A DNA stretch of 64,000 bases from JALOOB01 sp040766655 (GTDB taxonomy: Bacteria; Chloroflexota; Anaerolineae; CG2-30-64-16). The position numbers and the translations under genes are program-made. The stretch lies in NCBI GenBank assembly GCA_040766655.1, contig JAXGQB010000006.1, forward strand, positions 496,001-560,000, given 5' to 3'. Shown here piece by piece: positions 25,859 to 34,392 of this stretch. Below the pieces are notes generated by a model, which had not been told where the DNA came from, searched no databases, and worked only from the letters and a program-made list of their open reading frames with translations. Each line of letters begins with the position of its first letter. The stretch's first letter is position 1.

Positions 25859-26335
25859 TCAAACCTCCCCCAGAAGACGCTCGATGATCGCGTCGATACC
25901 GGCCGGCGTGAGATTCTCGTACAACTGGTCATTCACGCGCATGGCTGGCGCCGTGCCACAGGAGGCCAGGCACTGCACCATCTCGAGGCTGAAGCGCCCA
26001 TCGGCCGAAGTCTCTCCCGGCTTCAAATTGAGCTTGGCCCCCACGTACTCCGCAATCCGGTCTGCGCCATCGCACAGGTAACACGACAGCCCGTCGCACA
26101 CCTGGATGATAAAGCGGCCCGCCGGTCGGGTACGGAAGAGGGTGTAGAAGCTGGCAATGCTGAACACCTCACCCGGTTGCATCCCCATGCGCTGGGCAAC
26201 CCGTTCGATGATCTCGGGCGTCAGTTTGCCGTGCTGTTCCTGCGCGATGTAGAGTGCTGACAGCGCCATCGATTCTTTTTCGGGATCGGAGATGGCTGAC
26301 CCCACGGGTGTCCGTAGTTCTCCCGGTTCTTTCAT
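25859..26335 (-). CDS. nuoE: NuoE-like [2Fe-2S] subunit in a signalling operon
   Basis: A 158-residue homologue of the complex I 24 kDa subunit. The helical N-terminus (MALSALYIAQEQHGKLTPEI) precedes the [2Fe-2S] domain, with cysteines in CDGLSCYLCDG and CLASCGTAP. Its ATG overlaps the stop of the preceding response regulator as ATGA, so the pair is translationally coupled. It forms a diaphorase pair with the following NuoF. Whether it serves complex I encoded elsewhere, the nearby formate dehydrogenase or a signalling function is not resolved by the sequence. Confidence 0.93.
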   Translation of the reverse strand: MKEPGELRTPVGSAISDPEKESMALSALYIAQEQHGKLTPEIIERVAQRMGMQPGEVFSIASFYTLFRTRPAGRFIIQVCDGLSCYLCDGADRIAEYVGAKLNLKPGETSADGRFSLEMVQCLASCGTAPAMRVNDQLYENLTPAGIDAIIERLLGEV

Positions 26336-26769
26336 GATAGTTCCTCACACTCGGTCGGATCGCTGGGGCGCAGGACGCCTGCCACCTCTGACAGCAGATC
26401 GTCGGGGCTAATGGGTTTGGATAGGAAACGGTCGACCATGCTGCGCTCGTCTGCAGGCAGGAAACGATCTTCATCTTCGCTGAGCACGGCCGAGATCAGG
26501 ATCAACGGCACGTGGGCCAACGCCGGATCAGCGCGCACCGCACGAATCGTGCCGATGCCGGCCAGCTCGTAAGACATCATCGCATCCAGCAGGACCAGGT
26601 CCGGCAGGTTCTCGCGCATCATGGCCAGGCCGGTCGAGGCGTCGGGCGCTTCGAGGACCCGATATCCGTGCGCCTCGAGCACGATATGGACAAACTCGCG
26701 AAAATCCGGGTCATCATCCACGATGATGATCGACGGCTGGTGCGCGTGCTGCATTGTCGACTTCGACAC
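26332..26769 (-). CDS. Single-domain response regulator (copy 2)
   Basis: A 145-residue receiver with IIIVDDDPDF, phosphoacceptor LLDAMMS, the SAVLSEDE loop and FLSKPISP. Its ~20-residue N-terminal tail (SKSTMQHAHQP) and an insert make it the most diverged of the three. I chose the GTG at 26769 because GAGG lies 5 bases before it; the ATG at 26754 has no ribosome site, and a frame back to 26853 overlaps the preceding gene. Its last codons overlap the nuoE start. Confidence 0.88.
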   Translation of the reverse strand: MSKSTMQHAHQPSIIIVDDDPDFREFVHIVLEAHGYRVLEAPDASTGLAMMRENLPDLVLLDAMMSYELAGIGTIRAVRADPALAHVPLILISAVLSEDEDRFLPADERSMVDRFLSKPISPDDLLSEVAGVLRPSDPTECEELS

Positions 26770-26789
26770 GAGAGCCTCGATATGTTTGG

Positions 26790-27170
26790 TTAACTGAGCA
26801 GCTCGGCAACCTTGCCCAGCAGCACCTTTGGGTCCACGGGCTTGGAGAGCCAAGCGTCCATGTGGGGCTGCTCTTCCATCGGGAACACATGCGCGTAAGG
26901 TGTATCTGCGATCGATGACACCATGATTACTGGCATGAATTTGGCATCCGGATCCTGAGACAGCTTTTCGCTGACATCCAGCCCGTCGAGGACCGTCGAC
27001 ATCATGATGTCGAGGATCAGCAGGTCGGGATGTTGCGCTTTGACCTGCGCCAGCGCCTGGGTACCGTTGGCGGCCGTCAAAACCTGGTAGTCGTTTGACT
27101 CCAGGATGGTGCGCATGATCTCAACGAAATCAGGATCATCATCAACCACGAGGATTCTGGCAGATGACAT
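26790..27170 (-). CDS. Single-domain response regulator (copy 1)
   Basis: First gene of the operon; a 126-residue CheY-like receiver without output domain. Motifs: ILVVDDDPDF, LILDIMMSTVLDG with the phosphoacceptor Asp, VMVSSIAD and WLSKPVDP. AAGGAG lies 10 bases before the ATG. Strong likeness to the receiver at 24195 (shared TVLDGLDVSE/SILDGLSMSQ region) indicates duplication within the operon. Having three receivers with one kinase suggests branching or a phosphate sink. Confidence 0.93.
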   Translation of the reverse strand: MSSARILVVDDDPDFVEIMRTILESNDYQVLTAANGTQALAQVKAQHPDLLILDIMMSTVLDGLDVSEKLSQDPDAKFMPVIMVSSIADTPYAHVFPMEEQPHMDAWLSKPVDPKVLLGKVAELLS

Positions 27171-27240
27171 AAGTGGGTATCTCCTTGCAACGATGCGAAT
27201 GGATCTGGCTACACTGCGAATCCGAGCGATAGTCTATCAC

Positions 27241-27270
27241 ATTATGACCCAGTTCACAACAGGCTTACAA
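27241..27270 (-). promoter_or_regulatory. Probable promoter of the response regulator/NuoEF/kinase operon
   Basis: On the minus strand, TTGTAA (27270-27265), 18 bp, CATAAT (27246-27241). Its -35 overlaps that of the divergent promoter. Confidence 0.5.
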
Positions 27271-27291
27271 TGATCGACATCATGATACAAT
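27264..27291 (+). promoter_or_regulatory. Probable promoter of the NTF2-like/SDR genes
   Basis: CTTACA (27264-27269), 16 bp, TACAAT (27286-27291) with TGA before it as an extended -10. Confidence 0.45.
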
Positions 27292-27365
27292 GGCGGCGGC
27301 GCGAAGTCGCGTTGCGCCGGGGGCACCGGACGGCCTGACAGGCCATAAGGAGGTGGGCTGGCACT

Positions 27366-27794
27366 ATGGAAGACGAGTTGTTGCAGGTTCTTGACCGCCA
27401 TCTGCAGAGCATCTGGGCGGGTGATCTGGAGACGTATCGGGCCACCACGGCCGAGGACGTGACGTTCTACGAGTGGTACATCAGTACGCAGCGGATCGAT
27501 GGGCTGGATTTCCACCTGCGCGAGACGTCCGCCAACCGGCGCGCGGCCGACGATCGGCGACGCAACGGCCAGCGCTGGGAAGTCGAGCATGAGGTGCTGC
27601 AGCCCAAGGTGCAGTGGTTCGGTGATGTTGCGATCGTCACCTTCACGCTGTTGATGCGCTATACCTCCTCCGATGGCGTGCGACACACCGAGCACAATGA
27701 GACGCGCGTGTTCCACCGCCGCCCTGCGGGCTGGCAACTGGTGCATTGCCACAAGTCGCCGATGTGGCCCGCGCCGCACGCACCGGCCGGATGA
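27366..27794 (+). CDS. NTF2-like/SnoaL-type protein
   Basis: A 142-residue protein of the cone-shaped NTF2-like superfamily (DUF4440/CaMKII-association type): N-terminal helices (LLQVLDRHLQSIWAGDLETY), a beta region starting at DVTFYEWY, and a closing strand RPAGWQLVHCHKS. Members are small-molecule-binding proteins or isomerases/hydrolases; no catalytic residue can be assigned. AAGGAGG is about 13 bases before the ATG. An SDR gene follows after 29 bases and is probably cotranscribed. Confidence 0.82.
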   Translation: MEDELLQVLDRHLQSIWAGDLETYRATTAEDVTFYEWYISTQRIDGLDFHLRETSANRRAADDRRRNGQRWEVEHEVLQPKVQWFGDVAIVTFTLLMRYTSSDGVRHTEHNETRVFHRRPAGWQLVHCHKSPMWPAPHAPAG

Positions 27795-27823
27795 GCGCTC
27801 GCACGCATGATGGGAGCCTATCC

Positions 27824-28588
27824 ATGACGAGACGCGTTGCCCTGATCACCGGCGCGTCCAGCGGCATCGGCGCCGAGTTCGCGCGGCAGCTGGCCGGCCA
27901 AAGCTATGATCTGGTGTTGTGCGCGAGACGCACGGAAAAGCTGGTTGAACTTGGCGCGCAACTGGAGGCGAGCCGGGGCGTGCGCTGTGAGTCCCTGACG
28001 GCCGACCTGAGCGAAGAGACCGGTATCGCTTCGGTCGAATCCCGATTGCGATCCGGAGGGATCGATCTCCTGGTCAACAATGCCGGCTTCGGGATCGGCG
28101 TGGGGTTCGCTGAGGCTGACTTGGTGGGACAGCAGGCGATGATCAGCGTCCATGTGCTGGCGCCGATGCGCCTGATGCACGCAGCACTGCCATCGATGGT
28201 CGAACGGGGATCAGGTGGCGTCATCAACGTATCATCCCTGGCCGCATTTGTGTCGCTGCCGGGCAATGCCGGCTACTCTGCGACGAAGGCCTACCTGATG
28301 CGTCTGTCCCGGGCGGTGCACTACGAGGTGCGTGGCAGAGGCGTCACCGTGCAGGCGCTGTGTCCGGGGTTCACGGTGACCGAATTTCACGACAGCCAGG
28401 CACGCGCGAAGCAGGCGCCGCGTGCTCCCAGGTTTCTCATGGGGCCGGCCTCCGCGGTGGTCCGTGATTCGCTGCGGGCGTTCGAGGCCGGCGGACCGCT
28501 GTGCGTACCGGGCTGGATCAATAAGCTGGCCTACTGGACGGCAAAGCTGGGGGTCGCCGATGCGGTCATCCCGCACATCGTCCATTGA
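27824..28588 (+). CDS. Short-chain dehydrogenase/reductase
   Basis: A 254-residue classical SDR: TGASSGIG coenzyme motif, NNAGFGIG, the active-site serine in NVSSLAAF and catalytic YSATK. It has the form of the DltE/YqjQ-like group of general oxidoreductases. The open frame reaches back to 27746 within the NTF2-like gene, but the ATG at 27824 has GGGAG 8 bases upstream and opens directly with the Rossmann fold (MTRRVALITGASSG). Substrate unknown. It is not a close copy of the SDR at 3239. Confidence 0.92.
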   Translation: MTRRVALITGASSGIGAEFARQLAGQSYDLVLCARRTEKLVELGAQLEASRGVRCESLTADLSEETGIASVESRLRSGGIDLLVNNAGFGIGVGFAEADLVGQQAMISVHVLAPMRLMHAALPSMVERGSGGVINVSSLAAFVSLPGNAGYSATKAYLMRLSRAVHYEVRGRGVTVQALCPGFTVTEFHDSQARAKQAPRAPRFLMGPASAVVRDSLRAFEAGGPLCVPGWINKLAYWTAKLGVADAVIPHIVH

Positions 28589-28592
28589 GGGA

Positions 28593-28620
28593 TTATCCCA
28601 CATTTATCCCTCGTTATCCC
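28593..28620 (+). repeat. Three helically phased TTATCCC repeats upstream of ridA
   Basis: TTATCCC occurs at 28593, 28604 and 28614, spaced 11 and 10 bp, so all copies face the same side of the helix. They lie 33 bp before the ridA ATG. Possibly binding sites of a regulator; no known motif is matched exactly. Confidence 0.5.
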
Positions 28621-28652
28621 CCAACATCAACAGTGTCGAAGGAGCGAGACGA

Positions 28653-29045
28653 ATGAGTCGCAAAGCAGTGAAGGCGCCGGGGGCCAGCGCAATTGGCCCA
28701 TACTCCCACGCGGTGTGGTCGGGCAAGATGCTGTATCTCTCCGGGCAGACGCCCCTGGACCCGGCTACGGGCGAGTTGGCCGCGGGCGATGCCGGCGAGC
28801 AGACCCAGCAGTGCTTCAAGAACCTGTTTGCTGTGCTGGCCGAGGCAGGGCTGGGGCCCGACGACGTGGTCAAGGTGAACGTCTATCTGACCGACATGGC
28901 GGACTTCACGACCATGAACGTGGTCTATGGCAGCCAGTTCACCCAGCCGTACCCGGCGCGCACGACGGTCGCGGTCGCGGCTTTGCCGAGGGGCGCGCGC
29001 ATCGAGATCGAGATGGTGGCGCGAGGCAAGAAGAAGAAGAGCTAG
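28653..29045 (+). CDS. ridA: RidA family enamine/imine deaminase
   Basis: A 130-residue RidA (YjgF/YER057c) protein, which hydrolyses reactive enamine/imine intermediates from PLP enzymes. Features: IGPYSHAVWSGKMLYLSGQ near the start, VVKVNVYLTDMADF, YPARTTVAVAALPRGARIEI with the catalytic Arg, and a basic KKKK tail. GAAGGAG lies 8 bases before the ATG at 28653. It is separate from the SDR gene by 64 bp containing phased repeats. It faces mfd, with a small GGACCC/GGGTCC hairpin at 29056-29074 between them. Confidence 0.93.
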   Translation: MSRKAVKAPGASAIGPYSHAVWSGKMLYLSGQTPLDPATGELAAGDAGEQTQQCFKNLFAVLAEAGLGPDDVVKVNVYLTDMADFTTMNVVYGSQFTQPYPARTTVAVAALPRGARIEIEMVARGKKKKS

Positions 29046-29095
29046 CGGCCTGATCGGACCCCTGGCGCGGGTCCAGTCGCGGCAGGACGGGGCGC

Positions 29096-32000
29096 TCAGG
29101 CAGCCAGGCCGAGCGCCTCGATCAGGTCCAGCACGACGACCAGGTCGCGGCGCCAGCCGCCAGCCTCGCGCATCTCGAGCCAGACGGCCCGGCGCGCGAC
29201 GCGCGCGGGCACGCCGCGCGATGCCAGCTGCCTCTCAAGGCCGGGCCGATCGGCCGTCTCGAGGCAGGAGCACTTCACGAGCACCTGGCCCTCTTCCAGC
29301 CCGATGGCCTCCACGCCAGCGTTGACGGCCCGCACCTTGATCCCGACGACGTAGAGCAGGTTCGCCACCTCTTCCGGCACTGGGCCAAACCGGTCGGCAA
29401 ACTCATGCGAGATATCGTCGACCGCGTCGAGGGTGGTGAGCCCGGCCAGGCGGCGATACAGCTGGAGCCGCAGCGGTCCCTCCGGGACGTAGTCTTCCGG
29501 GATACGCGCGGGCAGGTTGAGGTCGAGCTGTACGGTTGGCGCCAGCGGATCTTCCAGCACGTGGCGGCGGCCGACCTCAGACTGGCGCTCCGCTTCTTCG
29601 TCATCCCTGGCCGGCCGGCTCGCGACATCTGCGCCCGCACGTTCGCGGGCTTCCTGAACGGCCTGTGCGAGCAACCGGGTGTACAGGTCGAACCCTACGG
29701 CTGCGATGTGGCCGTGCTGGCGTGCGCCGAGCAGCTCTCCTGCACCGCGGATTTCCAGATCGCGCATCGCAATACGGAAGCCTGCGCCGAGATCGTTCGC
29801 CTCCTGGATCGCATCGAGGCGCCGGCGTGCGTCCTCGGTCAGCGTCTTGTACTTGTCCACGAGCAGATACGCGTAGGCGCGCACGGAAGACCGGCCGACG
29901 CGGCCGCGCAGCTGGTAAAGCTGGGCCAGGCCGAACGTGTCCGAGCGATTGATGATGATGGTGTTGGCATTGGGGATGTCCAGGCCGCTCTCGATGATGG
30001 TCGTGCAGACCAGCACATCGTACCCGCCCTCCGCAAAGGCGAGCATGACGGCGGAGAGCTCTCTCTCGGGCATCTGGCCGTGTGCGATGGCCACGCGGGC
30101 CTCCGGCACGATCTTATGCACGCGCGCCGCCATCTGTTCGATGCCCTGAACGCGGTTGTGGACGAAGTAGACCTGGCCGTTGCGGTCCATCTCGCGCACG
30201 ATCGCCTGCCGCACCAGCCCTTCATCGAAGTCCCCGACGAACGTCTTGATAGGAAGCCGTTCCTCCGGCGGCGTGTCGATGGTGCTCAGATCACGCACAC
30301 CCGTGAGGCTCATGTGGAGCGTGCGCGGGATCGGCGTCGCGGTGAGCGTGAGCACGTCGACCTCGGAGCGCATCTGCTTGATCTTCTCTTTGTGCGTCAC
30401 GCCGAACCGCTGTTCCTCGTCGACGATCAGCAGCCCGAGGTCCTTGAATGCGACGTCGTTGCTGAGCAGGCGATGCGTCCCGATGACGACGTCGACGGAC
30501 GCGTTGGCCAGGCCGCTCAGCACGCGATCCTGCTGTGAGGACGTCTGAAAGCGCGAGAACATGGCGACCGACACCGGAAATGCAGACAGGCGGCGGCTGA
30601 AATTGGTGAAGTGTTGCTGCGCGAGGACGGTGGTGGGCACCAGGATGGCGACCTGCTTGCCGTCCATGACGGCCTTGAAGGCCGCTCGCAGGGCGACTTC
30701 GGTCTTGCCATACCCGACATCGCCGCAGATGAGCCGATCCATGGGACGGCCCTGCTCCATGTCGTGTTTGACCGCCTCGATGGCGACCAGCTGATCCTCT
30801 GTTTCGACGTAAGGGAAGCTGGCCTCCAACTCGTGCTGCCACGTGGCGTCGGGGCTGAACGCGTGTCCCTGTACGACCTCGCGCGTTGCGTACAGCTCGA
30901 GCAATTCGTCGGCAATCTCCGCCACTGCGCGCCGTGCGCGCGCTTTGACCTGTTCCCAATCCGTCGTGCCCAACCGATGCAGCTGTGGGGTGACGTCCCC
31001 CGCGCCGATGTAGCGGGCAAGTCGGTCGGCCTGGTGCACGGGCACGTAGAGCTGGTCGCCCTGCGCGTATTCCACCTGCAGGTATTCGCGCTCGACCTCA
31101 TCGACGGACATCCTGACCAGTCCGCGGAAGCGCCCGATGCCGTGCTCCAGGTGAACGACGTGATCGCCCGGCTGAACGTCGGCGAAGAACACTTCGGGCG
31201 CAACGGCGCGCGTTCGCTGTGGCCGCCGCGGCCTGGGCTTTCCCCAGCCGAACAGCTCGGCATCGGTGAGGAACCAGAGCGATGCGCGTTCGTCCTGATC
31301 GGGAGACTCGCCCGCCGCGCCATTGGCCGCCAACTCGAGCCGCCAGCCTTCTTCCATGACGCCCTGGACGAGTGTCAGGCCCGGCGCAGGCGGTTGTGTG
31401 ACGCTGTCCGTGGGTGCGATCGCGTGGCCGTTTTGTCGCAGGAGCTCTGCCAGGCGAGGCGCCTGGCGGCTGACCATGATGACGCGATCGCGGCGCCGGA
31501 GCAGCGGCTCGATTTCCGCCAAAATGGTGCGCACCTGCCCGCCGAACCGGGGACCGGCGCGAAAGTGGCGTGCCAGCGAGTCGTCAGCCTGTTGCGGCGA
31601 TCCGTTCCCGGAGAGGGTGGTGTGGCCGAGGAAGACCGTCGGCCGCGGCGCAAGGCGCTCGACCAGTGCTGCGCCCGTGAAATAGGGCGGCTGGACTTCG
31701 ACAGGAAGGTCGCCGGCGGCCTTGAGGTCCCGCGCCAGCTGCTCCGCCTGTCCCTCGAGGTCGGCCAGCGCCGCAAGGAGTTCCCCCGCGTCCTCAACGA
31801 TCAGCCAGGCCTTCTCCGCGGGCAGGTAATCCGGAAGCGCACCGGGCTGGCTGTAGAGATAGGGAATATACCACTCGAGGTTGCTGAATCCGGATCCGTT
31901 GCGCAACTGCTCGATCTCGCGCTCGAATTCGATCCGCGCCGGGGGATGGCAGGCGGAGAGGTCGAGTGCTTCCAGGCGGCCGATGACGCGTTCGCCGAGA

Positions 32001-32824
32001 CGCGGCAGCGCTTCGCTGGCCGGGCCGATCAGGAGCTCATTGACCCGCTCGATCGTGCGCTGCGTGGATGGGTCAAACGTTCTCAGGCTGTCCACCTCAT
32101 CCCCGAACAACTCGATCCGCACGGGGCGGCGTACGTTCGGCGGCCAGACGTCGATGATGCCGCCGCGGCGGCTGAACTGCCCGGGCGTCTCGACCACGGC
32201 GGCACTCTCGTAGCCCAGACCCACCCACGACGCCAGCATGCGGTCCAGATCGAAGGCCTGCGATTGGCGGATCACTCTCAGGCTCAGGCGCATCTCCCGA
32301 ACTGGAAGGGTCATCTGCATCAGCGCGCGTGCTGATGCAACGGCCACGGGAGCGAGGGGGGTTGCGGGCGTCGGGCCTGACCAGGAGAGGAGGCCCACCA
32401 GGGCCTCGAGGCGCCTCTGCCGCGTCTCAGGCGCCTGGGCAACGCGTTCGTAGGGGAGGGCATCGGGATCGGTGAAGTTGTAGACGGGCACTTCGTCGGG
32501 GAGCCAGGTGCGCAACTCATCGACCCATTGCCGGGCGCGTGCGGTGCGCGCTGTCAGTACGACCAGAGGGCGGTTCAGGGTCCGGCCCAACGTCGCGACG
32601 AGATAGGGACGCGCAGCATGGTACACATCCAGCGGGTTTGCGGGCGGCCGCGCTTCGGCAAGTTCCCGGGCAAGCTGGGTGACGGCGGGCAGATCGTGGC
32701 CCAGGTCGAGTAGTCCGTTTAGCTTCACTGTCGCATCGAAAAGAGATGCAGGCCGGGCAGGTGCCCCCTGTGTCCCGACCGGCGCATCAAGGCGTGGCCT
32801 TGCCGGGCGCCTTACCCGGCGCAT
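29096..32824 (-). CDS. mfd: Transcription-repair coupling factor Mfd
   Basis: Up to 1242 residues. Mfd removes RNA polymerase stalled at DNA lesions and recruits UvrA. In order: UvrB-like N-terminal module, RNA polymerase-interaction (CarD-like) domain around GDHVVHLEHGIGRFRGL, helicase core with Walker A CGDVGYGKTEVA (about residue 700), DEEQRFG, TATPIPRTLHMSLTG and the motor ending QLRGRVGRS, then the TRCF C-terminal domain. The ATG at 32824 lies inside pth and has no ribosome site; an in-frame GTG at 32728, 59 bp after the pth stop, gives 1210 residues and is the more likely start. Confidence 0.97.
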   Translation of the reverse strand: MRRVRRPARPRLDAPVGTQGAPARPASLFDATVKLNGLLDLGHDLPAVTQLARELAEARPPANPLDVYHAARPYLVATLGRTLNRPLVVLTARTARARQWVDELRTWLPDEVPVYNFTDPDALPYERVAQAPETRQRRLEALVGLLSWSGPTPATPLAPVAVASARALMQMTLPVREMRLSLRVIRQSQAFDLDRMLASWVGLGYESAAVVETPGQFSRRGGIIDVWPPNVRRPVRIELFGDEVDSLRTFDPSTQRTIERVNELLIGPASEALPRLGERVIGRLEALDLSACHPPARIEFEREIEQLRNGSGFSNLEWYIPYLYSQPGALPDYLPAEKAWLIVEDAGELLAALADLEGQAEQLARDLKAAGDLPVEVQPPYFTGAALVERLAPRPTVFLGHTTLSGNGSPQQADDSLARHFRAGPRFGGQVRTILAEIEPLLRRRDRVIMVSRQAPRLAELLRQNGHAIAPTDSVTQPPAPGLTLVQGVMEEGWRLELAANGAAGESPDQDERASLWFLTDAELFGWGKPRPRRPQRTRAVAPEVFFADVQPGDHVVHLEHGIGRFRGLVRMSVDEVEREYLQVEYAQGDQLYVPVHQADRLARYIGAGDVTPQLHRLGTTDWEQVKARARRAVAEIADELLELYATREVVQGHAFSPDATWQHELEASFPYVETEDQLVAIEAVKHDMEQGRPMDRLICGDVGYGKTEVALRAAFKAVMDGKQVAILVPTTVLAQQHFTNFSRRLSAFPVSVAMFSRFQTSSQQDRVLSGLANASVDVVIGTHRLLSNDVAFKDLGLLIVDEEQRFGVTHKEKIKQMRSEVDVLTLTATPIPRTLHMSLTGVRDLSTIDTPPEERLPIKTFVGDFDEGLVRQAIVREMDRNGQVYFVHNRVQGIEQMAARVHKIVPEARVAIAHGQMPERELSAVMLAFAEGGYDVLVCTTIIESGLDIPNANTIIINRSDTFGLAQLYQLRGRVGRSSVRAYAYLLVDKYKTLTEDARRRLDAIQEANDLGAGFRIAMRDLEIRGAGELLGARQHGHIAAVGFDLYTRLLAQAVQEARERAGADVASRPARDDEEAERQSEVGRRHVLEDPLAPTVQLDLNLPARIPEDYVPEGPLRLQLYRRLAGLTTLDAVDDISHEFADRFGPVPEEVANLLYVVGIKVRAVNAGVEAIGLEEGQVLVKCSCLETADRPGLERQLASRGVPARVARRAVWLEMREAGGWRRDLVVVLDLIEALGLAA

Positions 32825-33500
32825 TACCCGGCGCCTGACCCGGCGCGTTGAACTGATTCATGGCCGACTCGATTCCTTGCGCGAGCCAGACTTCGATTGC
32901 GTCGACCGCGCGCACCCGAGCCAGGACCATCTCCTTCTCCTGCTCGCCCGTGAAGGGCCGCAGGACGTAGTCGGCAGGATCCATGGCCGGCGGCGCTTCG
33001 CTGGCCTGGCCGCCCGGCCGGCTGATGCCGACTTTGATGCGCGCGAACTGGTCGGTGCCCAACGCGCGGACGATCGACGCCACGCCTTTCTGGCCGCCCG
33101 GGCTGCCGTCAGCACGCAGGCGCAGGCGCCCCAGGGGCAGGTCCAGGTCGTCGTGGATCACCAGGATCGACTCTGGCCGGATCTTGTAGAACGACGCCAG
33201 CTGGCCCACCGCCTCACCGCTGAGGTTCATGTAGGTCATCGGTTTCGCCAGCAAGACCCGCTCGCGCCATCCGCCGGGCAAGGACACCGGGCCGATGGCC
33301 AGGCGCGCTCGCTTCTGGAACTTATCGAAGACGAGGTCGTGTCGCCCGGCGAAGAGATCGAGCACCTGGAATCCGATGTTGTGGCGATGGCGCGCATACT
33401 CGGGCCCCGGGTTGCCGAGGCCGACGATCATGACGGCAGGTGCGTGTGTTTCCGTGCGGGCCGCATGGCGGCCCCCCAAGAGCTCGCGGAGCGAAGGCAC
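32787..33500 (-). CDS. pth: Peptidyl-tRNA hydrolase with N- and C-terminal extensions
   Basis: A 237-residue enzyme that recycles peptidyl-tRNA. The core starts at MIVGLGNPGPEYARHRHNIG (active-site Asn and His), and the catalytic Asp is in VIHDDLDLPLG; SPGGQKG and RIKVGI follow. A GTG at 33500 with AGAGG five bases upstream adds 23 residues before the usual start; a core start at 33431 has no ribosome site. The C-terminus adds a low-complexity APGX tail coded by 12 bp repeats that runs over the possible mfd ATG. mfd is downstream and probably cotranscribed. Confidence 0.95.
   Translation of the reverse strand: MPSLRELLGGRHAARTETHAPAVMIVGLGNPGPEYARHRHNIGFQVLDLFAGRHDLVFDKFQKRARLAIGPVSLPGGWRERVLLAKPMTYMNLSGEAVGQLASFYKIRPESILVIHDDLDLPLGRLRLRADGSPGGQKGVASIVRALGTDQFARIKVGISRPGGQASEAPPAMDPADYVLRPFTGEQEKEMVLARVRAVDAIEVWLAQGIESAMNQFNAPGQAPGNAPGKAPGKATP
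32798..32845 (-). repeat. Four 12 bp tandem repeats in the 3' end of pth
   Basis: Units of the form C-NTTRCCCGGCG code a tetrapeptide APGX (Q, N, K, K). Slippage would change tail length without a frameshift. The block also covers the apparent ATG of mfd. Confidence 0.7.
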
Positions 33501-33522
33501 GTTATCCTCTACAGAGATGGCA

Positions 33523-33550
33523 AAGGGCCGCCCACTCGAGGGCAGCCCTT
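33523..33550 (-). terminator. Probable intrinsic terminator between the surface protein gene and pth
   Basis: A stem of 6 + 4 bp (33523-33528 with 33545-33550; 33530-33533 with 33540-33543) with one internal mismatch and loop ACTCGA. On the minus strand it is followed by only a short T run (the AAA at 33522-33524 read in reverse). Confidence 0.5.
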
Positions 33551-33588
33551 GCGAAAGGTGGCGTAAGGATCGTAATCCGGCCCGACCA

Positions 33589-34392
33589 TCAGGGCTTGAT
33601 CTTGTACCACAGCCAAACGAGAAGGGCCTTGATGCCGAAGAAGGCGCCGACGATCAGGAACGCAGCCGCCGTGTAAGTTGCGGCCTTCTTCGCGGTGTCG
33701 ATGAGGCGGCTGCTGCTGAACAGCTGGTCGGTGATCGAGCTACTGTCGCCGCTACTGCCTGTGGCGCCGCTTGCGCCGCTCGTGGTGGATCCCGTGGAGC
33801 CAATGATGCTGATCGTGGCTGTCGGTTCCACGGCGCCGATCTCGGGCTCCAACGTGGGCGTCGGTTCTGGTGCGGCCGGCAGCTCGACGGTGGGCGCCGC
33901 GATCACGGGCGCCGCCGTCGGGGGAGCGCTCGTCGGCGGCAGCTCGATCACCGCCTCAGGCGTGCCCTCGGGCGTGGGCGGCTCGACCGGACGCGTATTC
34001 GCCACCAGGACGCGGACGGCATCACTGTCCAGATAGTTGCCGTCGGCCTTGACCACGCGCACGCGCAGCGCATACGTCCCATCCGGGACCGAGCGCGAGT
34101 CCCACGTTCCCAGCAGGCCGAGCGGCTGCTGAGAGAAATGCGCGTCGCCTATGAAGATCCACGACTGATCGGACGGGACCGGAAACGGCGCATAGTAGAG
34201 CTCGTAGCGCTGGAACTGCGGGTGGGTGGCCGACCCGATGATTTGCACGACACCGCGAACCGCCGCATCGGTGGTGGGTTGCGCAATCACCGGACGAGAT
34301 TCCTGCTGGGCCGGCGCGCCGAATGCCGGCGCCACGGCCAGCAACAACGCGCCGCAGATCATCAGTATAGCGAACACAACGGGCCTTTTCAT
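33589..34392 (-). CDS. Secreted, C-terminally membrane-anchored Ig-like protein
   Basis: A 267-residue protein: signal peptide (about 1-26, FAILMICGALLLAVAPAFG), an extracellular Ig-like domain (about 30-130, with WIFIGDAHF and VPDGTYALRVRVVKADG), a Pro/Thr/Ala-rich linker, a Ser/Gly/Thr-rich segment, and a C-terminal membrane helix (about 240-258, AAAFLIVGAFFGIKALLVWL) with a basic end. The layout is common among Chloroflexota surface proteins. No enzymatic motif is visible and the function is unknown. It has its own extended -10 promoter and a terminator before pth. Confidence 0.8.
   Translation of the reverse strand: MKRPVVFAILMICGALLLAVAPAFGAPAQQESRPVIAQPTTDAAVRGVVQIIGSATHPQFQRYELYYAPFPVPSDQSWIFIGDAHFSQQPLGLLGTWDSRSVPDGTYALRVRVVKADGNYLDSDAVRVLVANTRPVEPPTPEGTPEAVIELPPTSAPPTAAPVIAAPTVELPAAPEPTPTLEPEIGAVEPTATISIIGSTGSTTSGASGATGSSGDSSSITDQLFSSSRLIDTAKKAATYTAAAFLIVGAFFGIKALLVWLWYKIKP

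Noticed and set aside
32798..32845. CRISPR-like array
   Set aside because: Only 12 bp tandem units with no spacers; they encode a protein tail.
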